Below are positions 23,564 to 30,994 of a stretch of DNA of 64,000 bases, piece by piece (position 1 is the stretch's first letter; each line of letters opens with the position of its first letter). The stretch covers positions 1 through 64,000 of the forward strand of contig JAUSBJ010000019.1 in assembly GCA_030652035.1 (NCBI GenBank). Reading direction: 5' to 3'. The translations under genes and the position numbers were made by a program. Below the pieces are notes generated by a model that saw only the letters and a program-made list of their open reading frames with translations, made no database searches and was not told where the DNA came from. Source of the DNA: Sulfurimicrobium sp. (GTDB taxonomy: Bacteria; Pseudomonadota; Gammaproteobacteria; Burkholderiales; Sulfuricellaceae).

Positions 23564-25777
23564 ATGTTCCGCCCCGTCCCATTCAGATACGCTGCGCTCG
23601 CGGCCGCAGTTATCGGCGCCTTTGTGCCGCCGCTTGCCCATGCCCAGGAAAACACTGCCGTCGAAACCGAGGCCATCAACGTCTTCGGCCGCGGCCAGAC
23701 GCGCCAGGTCACCACGGTGACCCGTGAGGACATCCAGCAATCCGCTCCCGGCACCAGCCCGCTGAAAGTCCTGGACAAGGTGCCCGGCGTGCATTTCGAA
23801 TCGGCCGACGCCTATGGCGCCTATGAATGGTCGACCAGCATCTCGGTGCGCGGCTTCAGCTCCGGCCAGCTCGGCTATACCCTGGACGACATTCCCCTCG
23901 GCGACCTGAGCTACGGCAATCACAACGGCCTGCACATTTCACGCGCCATCTCCTCGGAAAACATCGCGCGCGCCCAGATTTCACAAGGCACGGGCGCCAT
24001 CGACACCGCCTCCACCAGCAATCTCGGCGGCACCATGCAGTTTTATTCCGCCGACCCGGCAGACACTTTTGGCGTGACCGCAGGCCAGACCCTGGGCAGC
24101 AATTCCGCGCGCCGCACCTTCATCAAGCTGGATACCGGCCGCCTGGAGAATGGCGGCAAGCTGAATGTGAGCGTGATGGACCAGAATTCCGAAAAATGGA
24201 AAGGCGAAGGCGAGCAGCGCCACCAGCAGGTCAACGCCAAATACGTGCAATTCTTTGGCGAGAGCAAGCTCTCGGCCTTCGTCAACTATTCCGAGCGCAA
24301 GGAAGTCGACTATCAGGATCTTTCCAAGGAAATGATCAGCCGCCTGGGCTACAAGTGGGACAACTACTATCCGGACTGGAACAAGGCCATCACTTCCGCA
24401 AACGGCGTCTGGACCAGCGGCGAGACTTCGATATGGGATGCCTATTATGCCGGTTCCGGCATCCGCAAGGACACGCTGGCCGGTGCAACCCTCGACGCCA
24501 AGATGTCCGACAACCTGCGCTGGAAGACGACCCTGTACAAGCACACCAACAAGGGCGCCGGCCTGTGGTGGACGCCAGCCGTGCTTTCGCCTGTCACTGG
24601 CACGCCCTCGACACGCACCACCGAGTACGACATCGACCGCACCGGCCTGATGTCTTCGCTGACCTACACCATGGGCAAGCATAAGCTCAACGGCGGCTTG
24701 TGGTACGAGGAGGACGATTTTTCACAGGCCCGGCGTTACTACGCCACCAGCGTCACCAATCCGCGTTCGCCTTATGACATCCCGAGCAATCCTTTCCGCA
24801 CCGACTGGGACTTCGATTACAAGGAAAAAACCCTGCAATTTTACGCACAGGACACCATTACCATTTCACCGGACCTGACGCTGAATGCCGGCTTCAAGGC
24901 CCCCAAGGTGGATGTCACGGGCACGGAAAAGACCGGCGCCAATCGCCCTTCCGGGACCATCACTTCGGAAAAATCCTTCCTGCCGCAACTCGGCCTGGTC
25001 TACAAGTACGACAACAGCAACGAGTTTTTTGCCGGCATGGCGGAGAACATGCGCGCCATCTACACCCAGCCATTTGGCACCACTCAGGCTGGCTTCGATG
25101 CGATCAAGAGCAATCTCAAGCCGGAAACTTCAACCACCTATGAAGCCGGATGGCGTTTCCGAGGCGACAAGTTCGAGGGCGTGCTGGCGCTCTATCACGT
25201 GGACTTCAAGGATCGCCTCCTGACCATCAGCAGCGGCCCGGCCATTGTCAGCAGCCCTTCGATTCTGGCCAACGTCGGCGATGTCAAATCCGACGGCCTG
25301 GATGCGGGCATCAGCTGGAAGTTCGCGCCGAAATGGACCTGGTTCAACTCCCTGAGCATCAACAAGACCGAATATGCCCAGGATTACCTTGATGGAACGA
25401 CCCTGCGCGCCGTCAACGGCAAGCAGGTGGTGGGCATTCCCAAGCAGATGTTCAAGACCGAGATGGCTTACGACGATGGCACCTGGTTTGCGCGCCTTGG
25501 CGGCGACTACACCTCCAAGCGCTACTACACCTACACCAACGACAATGCTGCAGAAGCGCGCTGGCTGTGGAATCTGGGCGCAGGTTACCGGACCAGGAAC
25601 GTCAAGTTCCTCAAGGAGCTGACCACCCAGGTCAACGTCACCAACCTGCTTGATCGTGAGTACATTTCAACTGTAGGCACCGGCGGATTCTCCTATTCGG
25701 ACCCAGCCGGAACCGATCAGACATTGATGGTAGGCGCTGCGCGGCAAGTATTCCTGAACGTGACCGGGAAGTTCTGA
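23564..25777 (+). CDS. TonB-dependent outer-membrane receptor
   Basis: 737 residues. Signal peptide (about 1-27, ending AHA), a TonB-box-like segment EAINVFG near residue 37, plug domain (about 50-155) with VLDKVPGV and SISVRGF, and a 22-strand-type beta barrel closing with the terminal Phe (VTGKF). The plug reading DIPLGDLSYGNHNGL is typical of carbohydrate- or organic-ligand receptors rather than siderophore-specific ones. GGAGAG precedes the ATG. Substrate unknown; placed between tonB and exbB and upstream of a phosphoesterase, under a PhoB box, it is likely to import a phosphorus compound. Confidence 0.9.
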   Translation: MFRPVPFRYAALAAAVIGAFVPPLAHAQENTAVETEAINVFGRGQTRQVTTVTREDIQQSAPGTSPLKVLDKVPGVHFESADAYGAYEWSTSISVRGFSSGQLGYTLDDIPLGDLSYGNHNGLHISRAISSENIARAQISQGTGAIDTASTSNLGGTMQFYSADPADTFGVTAGQTLGSNSARRTFIKLDTGRLENGGKLNVSVMDQNSEKWKGEGEQRHQQVNAKYVQFFGESKLSAFVNYSERKEVDYQDLSKEMISRLGYKWDNYYPDWNKAITSANGVWTSGETSIWDAYYAGSGIRKDTLAGATLDAKMSDNLRWKTTLYKHTNKGAGLWWTPAVLSPVTGTPSTRTTEYDIDRTGLMSSLTYTMGKHKLNGGLWYEEDDFSQARRYYATSVTNPRSPYDIPSNPFRTDWDFDYKEKTLQFYAQDTITISPDLTLNAGFKAPKVDVTGTEKTGANRPSGTITSEKSFLPQLGLVYKYDNSNEFFAGMAENMRAIYTQPFGTTQAGFDAIKSNLKPETSTTYEAGWRFRGDKFEGVLALYHVDFKDRLLTISSGPAIVSSPSILANVGDVKSDGLDAGISWKFAPKWTWFNSLSINKTEYAQDYLDGTTLRAVNGKQVVGIPKQMFKTEMAYDDGTWFARLGGDYTSKRYYTYTNDNAAEARWLWNLGAGYRTRNVKFLKELTTQVNVTNLLDREYISTVGTGGFSYSDPAGTDQTLMVGAARQVFLNVTGKF

Positions 25778-25789
25778 TCCCGAGCGGGC

Positions 25790-25826
25790 CGGGCGGCGCT
25801 TTTGCGCCGCCCGTTTAATTTCTTCT
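25790..25826 (+). terminator. Intrinsic terminator between receptor and exbB genes
   Basis: Perfect 10-bp stem CGGGCGGCGC (25790-25799) and its complement (25804-25813), a TTTT loop, then TTTAATTTCTTC. It lies inside the presumed operon and would lower exbB and phosphoesterase transcription relative to exbD-tonB-receptor unless a promoter follows it. Confidence 0.85.
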
Positions 25827-25845
25827 TTACGAATTGGCATAAATC

Positions 25846-26442
25846 ATGAGTTATGAAATTTTGCACCAAACCATCATGTGGGCCATGGTCAGCGTGACCT
25901 TGCTCATGCTCTACGTCGCCATCGAACGCGGCATCTTTTTTGGCGCTGCGCTGCGCGAAGGCAAGGCGCTCGACCAGTACATCCGCTCCCACCTTGCCGA
26001 CCGGGATCTGCGCGAGGAAATCCTGACGGAATTCGCCGATGCGCAAAGCCCCCAGGCCATCGCACTGCGCGAGGTCATCAAGGCGGGCCATCTGCCCAAG
26101 GACGACATGGAATACCTGGTACAGGCGCAATACGCCGATGCCGCGCCAACCATCAAGAAACGCCTGTGGATACTGGAAACCATTGCCACCATGGCGCCAT
26201 TGATGGGCCTGCTGGGCACCATTTTCGGCATTGTCGACGCCTTCCACGCCCTCTCCCAGGTCGGCGGCAGCTCCGACCCGGCCATCGTTTCGCGCGGCAT
26301 CGGCACGGCCCTGTTCGCCACCGCCTTCGGCATCGCCATCGCGCTGTTCGCCTTCATGTTCCACAACTTCTACAACGCCAAGGCCGATCAGGTGAGCTCG
26401 CAAATCAAGCGCGCATCCCTGCGCTATCTGGCCCACCGCTGA
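25846..26442 (+). CDS. exbB: ExbB/TolQ-type proton channel protein
   Basis: 198 residues with three membrane segments (about 10-30, 105-130, 148-175). Contains the MotA/TolQ/ExbB signature APLMGLLGTIFGIVDAF and GTALFATAFGIAIAL. It supplies energy to the TonB encoded upstream together with ExbD. The gene lies beyond the receptor gene and behind a strong terminator hairpin; its last coding bases are followed 22 bases later by the phosphoesterase ATG. Confidence 0.92.
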   Translation: MSYEILHQTIMWAMVSVTLLMLYVAIERGIFFGAALREGKALDQYIRSHLADRDLREEILTEFADAQSPQAIALREVIKAGHLPKDDMEYLVQAQYADAAPTIKKRLWILETIATMAPLMGLLGTIFGIVDAFHALSQVGGSSDPAIVSRGIGTALFATAFGIAIALFAFMFHNFYNAKADQVSSQIKRASLRYLAHR

Positions 26443-26464
26443 AATCAACCTGAAGGAAGCTTGG

Positions 26465-28213
26465 ATGAACCACGACACCAGCACACATGCAGCGATTCTC
26501 GGCGCAGCCGCAATCGTTTCTTTTCTGCCCGCCATTGCACTGGCTGCACCGGCGCCCACGACGCCTATCGAGCATGTGATTGTCGTGGTCGGGGAAAACC
26601 GGACCTTCGACAATCTTTTTGCCACATACCAGCCCCAAAAAGGCGAGACGGTCTGGAATCTGCTCTCCAAAAAAATTGTCAGGAAAGACGGCTCGCCCGG
26701 GCCAAACTTCCATCTGGCCGCCCAGAACAAGGCCGTGAACACCGGCGCCTTCAGCGCCATGCCCCAGCCGGCTGGCAGCTATGAGACCCTGCCGCAACCC
26801 TATGCGGCAGGCGCCATCGGCCAGCGCCGCGACGTGCCTGATGCCCGCTTCCCCTCCGATTTGCCAAATGGGCCGTTCCAGATCACCCGGCATGTCAGTT
26901 ACGGCGCCCACACCGGCGATCCGGTGCACCGTTTCTTCCAGATGTGGCAACAGGTGAACGGGGGGAAAAACGACTTGTTCGTCTGGACAGCGGAAACAGT
27001 GGGTGTCGGCCCCAGCAATGGCCACCCCGCCCTCGGGCCGGGGCGTACCTTCCAGGGCGGTGTCGCAATGGGTTTCTACAACATGGCAGCGGGCGACGCA
27101 GCGTACTTCAAGCAACTGGCCGACCGCTACGCCATCTCGGACAACTACCACCAGCCCGTCATGGGCGGCACCACGGCCAATTATTTCGCACTGGCAACGG
27201 CCGATGTCGGGTTCTACACCCAGGACGGAAAACCCGCCATACCGCCTGCCAATCAAATCGAAAATCCGGACATCCTGCCCGGCACCAACAACTGGTATAC
27301 CGATGATGGTTACAAAGGCGGAACCTACGTGAACTGCGCAGACCTCTCCGCCCCTGGCGTGGCCGGCATACGCGAGGTGCTGGCAAAACAGCCCTACCGG
27401 CCCTTCAACGACGGCAACTGTGCGCCCGGCACCTATTACATGGTCAACAATCTCGACCCTGCATTCACTGCCCAGGGCAAGGAACTGCCACTGGGTAAGG
27501 ACAAATTTCTTTTGCCGCCCCAGACCATTCCCAATATCGGCGATTCCCTTACTGCCGCCGGCATACCCTGGAAGTGGTACAGCGGCGGCCGCAATGACGG
27601 GATCACGGTGGACAAGGAATATTGCGCCATGTGCGACACGCTGAGCTTCTTTTCATCCACCATGAAAGGCCCGGACCGGGAAAAACTCCAGGATCTTCAG
27701 CAATTCTACGTGGATGTAAAGGGCGCCCGACATTTCCCAGCAGTTTCTGTCATCGCCCCCTACGACAGCATTTCCGGCCATCCCGGCTACGCCATGCAAA
27801 CGGGATTTGACGAACTGGTGCGGGATATTGTCGAGCGTGTGCAGGCCAATCCGGCCTTGTGGAAGAAAACCGCCATCCTGGTCACTTTCGACGAAGGCGG
27901 GGGTTATTACGATTCCGGCTATGTACAGCTGATTGATTTTTTCGGCGACGGCACGCGCATTCCCATGATCGCCATCTCACCCTTTGCAAAACGTGGGCAT
28001 GTCGATCATACCTACTACAATCACGCTTCCATACTCAAATTCATCCAGCGTAACTGGGGCTTGTCTCCGCTTTCAGATCGCAGCCGGGACAATCTGCCGA
28101 ACCCGGTGCATGAGGCAGGAAACCCCTATATTCCAAGCAACCGCCCGGCGGTCGGCGACCTGATGAATATGTTTGACTTCGCCCGCGCCAGCAGCAAGCA
28201 ATCCAATAAATAA
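26465..28213 (+). CDS. Phosphoesterase family protein (PLC/acid phosphatase type)
   Basis: 582 residues, phosphoesterase family PF04185, which holds bacterial non-haemolytic phospholipase C and AcpA-like acid phosphatases. Signal peptide (about 1-27, ending ALA). Conserved motifs: ENRTFDNLF near residue 43, SDNYHQP and a late metal/catalytic part with TFDEGGGYYDSG and YYNHASILKFIQRNWG. GGAAGC precedes the ATG. Expected to be exported and to release phosphate or phosphorylated head groups outside the inner membrane. It is the last gene of the exbD-tonB-receptor-exbB run, so its product may feed the receptor or use what the receptor brings in. Confidence 0.87.
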   Translation: MNHDTSTHAAILGAAAIVSFLPAIALAAPAPTTPIEHVIVVVGENRTFDNLFATYQPQKGETVWNLLSKKIVRKDGSPGPNFHLAAQNKAVNTGAFSAMPQPAGSYETLPQPYAAGAIGQRRDVPDARFPSDLPNGPFQITRHVSYGAHTGDPVHRFFQMWQQVNGGKNDLFVWTAETVGVGPSNGHPALGPGRTFQGGVAMGFYNMAAGDAAYFKQLADRYAISDNYHQPVMGGTTANYFALATADVGFYTQDGKPAIPPANQIENPDILPGTNNWYTDDGYKGGTYVNCADLSAPGVAGIREVLAKQPYRPFNDGNCAPGTYYMVNNLDPAFTAQGKELPLGKDKFLLPPQTIPNIGDSLTAAGIPWKWYSGGRNDGITVDKEYCAMCDTLSFFSSTMKGPDREKLQDLQQFYVDVKGARHFPAVSVIAPYDSISGHPGYAMQTGFDELVRDIVERVQANPALWKKTAILVTFDEGGGYYDSGYVQLIDFFGDGTRIPMIAISPFAKRGHVDHTYYNHASILKFIQRNWGLSPLSDRSRDNLPNPVHEAGNPYIPSNRPAVGDLMNMFDFARASSKQSNK

Positions 28214-28250
28214 ATAAAGACCGCCCCAATGCCGCCCCGAGGGGGGCGGT
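28208..28250 (-). terminator. Terminator in convergent gap (for dgkA)
   Basis: On the minus strand ACCGCCCC (28250-28243) pairs with GGGGCGGT (28227-28220), with an inner CCGCCCC/GGGGCGG alternative, followed by CTTTATTTATTTATT. It fits termination of the leftward dgkA transcript; in the other direction the T-run is poor. Confidence 0.65.
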
Positions 28251-28284
28251 AATTGTCTGAAATTACAACAAACCCCCTTGAGGG

Positions 28285-28656
28285 CTATGCAAACAGCACC
28301 AGCCCCCAGACAAACACGACATTGAGCAAGCCCAGCAGCACCGCCGCACTGCCAATATCCTTGGCGCGTTTGGCAAGATTGTGATCTTCCAGCGAGATGC
28401 GGTCCACGGTAGCTTCGATGGCGGAATTTACCAGCTCGATGATCAGCACCAGCAGCACGCTGGCCACCATCAGTGCCTTGCCCACGCCGGCGACCGGCAG
28501 GAACAGTGCGACGGGAACCAGCAGCAGGGAGAGGGCCACTTCCTGCCGGAAGGCGTCCTCGTGACGGTAGGCGGCTTTCAGCCCGGCGAAGGAGTAATGC
28601 ATGGCATTCCACACCCGGCGCAGGCCGGTTTTACCCTTAAATGGGCTTTCTTCCAT
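28285..28656 (-). CDS. dgkA: Diacylglycerol kinase
   Basis: 123 residues from the ATG at 28656 (AAGGA seven bases upstream; an ATG six codons earlier has none). Three membrane segments and the DgkA signature VNSAIEATVDRIS with the catalytic Glu region, then DIGSAAVLL. DgkA phosphorylates diacylglycerol to phosphatidic acid at the inner membrane. Directly beside the phosphate-starvation island, where PlcP-like activity would release diacylglycerol, it is the opposing, phosphate-consuming fate of the same lipid. No PhoB-type repeat is visible before it. Confidence 0.93.
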   Translation of the reverse strand: MEESPFKGKTGLRRVWNAMHYSFAGLKAAYRHEDAFRQEVALSLLLVPVALFLPVAGVGKALMVASVLLVLIIELVNSAIEATVDRISLEDHNLAKRAKDIGSAAVLLGLLNVVFVWGLVLFA

Positions 28657-28699
28657 TGTTTCATCCTTGATCAAATCAGCGGCTTCTCATTTTTCGCAC

Positions 28700-30223
28700 T
28701 CATTTCCAGAAAGGGCGGCAGAGGTAATATTTCTGCCATGCCGCATCCATGCTGACCAGATGCATGGTCACACCGCGCGCGCACCAGCCCGAAACCATGC
28801 CAAGCGCCGTCGCGTCGGACTGGTCAAGGTGTTGCAGCAGGATATCGGTGGTTGCAGCATCATTCAGCACCCCCAGTTCATCTTGCAGCACGGCCAGCGC
28901 CTCGATATAGCTGCGCGTGGCCTTGCGCGGAAACAGCGAGGCAAAAAATTCGGTAGCGTAGCGGAGTTTCTTTACAGCAATACGAACTTCATGCCGCTCT
29001 TCAACAGACATGTTCAATAGCTCCGGGCCGTGCTGATGCACGGTTTTGTGGCAGGACGCCAGCACCTGCTGCGCCAGTTCGAGAATCGGCGTATCCAGCT
29101 GCTTTTTTTGCTCGGCACTGAGCTGGGCGTGCCAGCCATCCGCCATCAGCCAGGTGCCCAGGCTGAGCAGCATGCGATCGTAGCGGTGCGAGCGCAAAGC
29201 CAAGTGCGCATCGTTTCTTGCCGCAGCCTGGGCCTTGCTGGCTTCGTGATACAAGCCCTTCAAACCCTGATCGGAGGGAAACTGCTTGAGAATGGGCGGC
29301 AAGCTCTGGGTGACGAACACATCCCAGTTGCGCGCCGGCCCCAGGGCACTGGCCAGCCACTTCAGCTCGTCTGCAATATCGGCATAGCTTTCGCGCGGGA
29401 TGGCCGATTTGAACTGGGGCAAAAGCGAGCGCAGGCGCCGCAGCGCAACCCGGATCTGATGAATGTTTTCGGGATTATCACCGAGCAGCGCACCCTCCTG
29501 GTTCGCCGTCCAGTGGCTGATGCAGTTCCAGGCGATCGCCTGGAAAGCCTGTTTCACGCTCATATCCCGCGTCAGTTCTAGCGCTACGGCCTTGACCACC
29601 GGAGGCGTGGCCGCCTGGCTCAGGCGATAGCCGCGGTCGGCCTTGTTCACATTTTCCAGCCGCAGCGGGATGCTCTGTTGCAGTTCCAGCGCCGCCTGGA
29701 ACAGGCGCGCCGGATTGCCGTTTTTCAACTCAAGCTCGATTTCGCACACCGGCGCAGTCTTGTCGCCACTCTTCACCTCGCCCTGATCGAGCGCCAACTC
29801 CACTGCGTCGCCGTTATCCCACTGCAATTGCCAGGTAGTGCGCTTGAATTCCGTGGTAAAAACCGCCGTCAGCCTGTCCCGCACCGCGGCCGATGAAAAC
29901 AGCTTGAGCAGGAAGGGTTCGCTGATCTTGGTCAGGTCGGGGCGATCCTGCGCCACCTCATCCTCCCACTCGCCACGCTGGTGCAGGCCCGCCCGCACTC
30001 CGCCGCCGCCTTTTACGGTCTGCACCCAGTGCGCGCCTATTCTGCGAACGCGCAGGGCTACGCGTTGCTGGCGCAGGGTCAAATCAGGCGTATCGAAATA
30101 AATACTGAGCAGATTACGGGAACGTGCCCGGCCGGCGGCATGGGCCTTGAGCAGGGGATGGCGGCGCAGCCGGTCGATATCCATCGGGTTGATGAGAAGT
30201 TTGAGTTCGATTTCGGTCGCCAT
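28700..30223 (-). CDS. CYTH-CHAD protein (inorganic triphosphatase-like)
   Basis: 507 residues. N-terminal CYTH domain (about 1-200) with the EIELKL signature, YFDTPDLTLR and alternating charged strands of the triphosphate tunnel; C-terminal CHAD domain (about 225-495), a helical bundle with conserved His/Arg (HQIRVALRRLRSL; HEVRIAVKKLRYATEFF). YgiF-type enzymes hydrolyse tripolyphosphate, and CHAD domains bind polyphosphate granules. It follows parA and ppk1 on the same strand after 162 bases, fitting a polyphosphate module. Cytoplasmic. Confidence 0.92.
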   Translation of the reverse strand: MATEIELKLLINPMDIDRLRRHPLLKAHAAGRARSRNLLSIYFDTPDLTLRQQRVALRVRRIGAHWVQTVKGGGGVRAGLHQRGEWEDEVAQDRPDLTKISEPFLLKLFSSAAVRDRLTAVFTTEFKRTTWQLQWDNGDAVELALDQGEVKSGDKTAPVCEIELELKNGNPARLFQAALELQQSIPLRLENVNKADRGYRLSQAATPPVVKAVALELTRDMSVKQAFQAIAWNCISHWTANQEGALLGDNPENIHQIRVALRRLRSLLPQFKSAIPRESYADIADELKWLASALGPARNWDVFVTQSLPPILKQFPSDQGLKGLYHEASKAQAAARNDAHLALRSHRYDRMLLSLGTWLMADGWHAQLSAEQKKQLDTPILELAQQVLASCHKTVHQHGPELLNMSVEERHEVRIAVKKLRYATEFFASLFPRKATRSYIEALAVLQDELGVLNDAATTDILLQHLDQSDATALGMVSGWCARGVTMHLVSMDAAWQKYYLCRPFWK

Positions 30224-30385
30224 GATCCTATAAACTCAGTGAACCACGGGGTTCATGGGACAAATCCAATATGGCATCTAGTTCTGTCCAGTCACCCGCA
30301 GGGTGAATAAGGGGAATACTAAAAATCTTGTTCGTCCCAGCATGCTCCATGCACTGCACGGTTCAAATAAACCATTGCAGGATGA

Positions 30386-30994
30386 TCAGGCCGAAATCCA
30401 CTCGAGTACCGGCTGCCATTGCTCCACATCGCGTGCAGCACGGGAGGGCGGCAAGTCGAACAGGCTGACGCCCTCATTGGCGCACTGGACATACAACTGG
30501 GCATCGCGCAGATAAGTCAGAACGGGAAATTCGGCTGCCAGCAGGAACTCGGCCAGCTCCGCCGCGGAGCGGGTGCGCGGATCCACCCGCATGCCCACCA
30601 TCGCAACCTGGCTTTTTTCCTTGCGCACGGCTTTTTCCTCGCGCAGCACGCGCAGAAAATCGCTGGTTGCCAGCATATCGAAAGCCGATGGCTGCACCGG
30701 CACGATCACCAGTTCTGCCAGCTTCACCGCCGCAGTGAGCTTGTCGCCATGTAGTCCGGCAGGAGAGTCGATCACCATCCAGTCCGGTTTGACGGTTTTT
30801 TTGCTGGCCTGGTGGCCATGGATGGTCGGCCATTGTGGCGGGCGGCGCTTGAGCCAGCCAGCGGCCGACTGTTGCCGGTCCAGGTCGGCCAGCACGACTT
30901 GCCGCCCGAGGCTGGCGAGAAAGCCAGCCAGATGCGTTGCGAGAGTGGTTTTGCCGCTGCCGCCCTTGGGGTTGGCAACAAGTATGGATCTCAT
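30386..30994 (-). CDS. Orphan ParA/MinD-family ATPase
   Basis: 202 residues. Deviant Walker A NPKGGSGKTTLATHL at residues 8-22, switch I DLDRQQSA and Walker B-like VIDSPAG. Family members position chromosomes, plasmids or protein cargo using ATP-dependent dimerisation. No ParB partner is present. The ATG overlaps the end of ppk1 by four bases, so it is co-translated with polyphosphate kinase. I infer a possible role in spacing polyphosphate granules, but nothing in the sequence proves this. Confidence 0.88.
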   Translation of the reverse strand: MRSILVANPKGGSGKTTLATHLAGFLASLGRQVVLADLDRQQSAAGWLKRRPPQWPTIHGHQASKKTVKPDWMVIDSPAGLHGDKLTAAVKLAELVIVPVQPSAFDMLATSDFLRVLREEKAVRKEKSQVAMVGMRVDPRTRSAAELAEFLLAAEFPVLTYLRDAQLYVQCANEGVSLFDLPPSRAARDVEQWQPVLEWISA

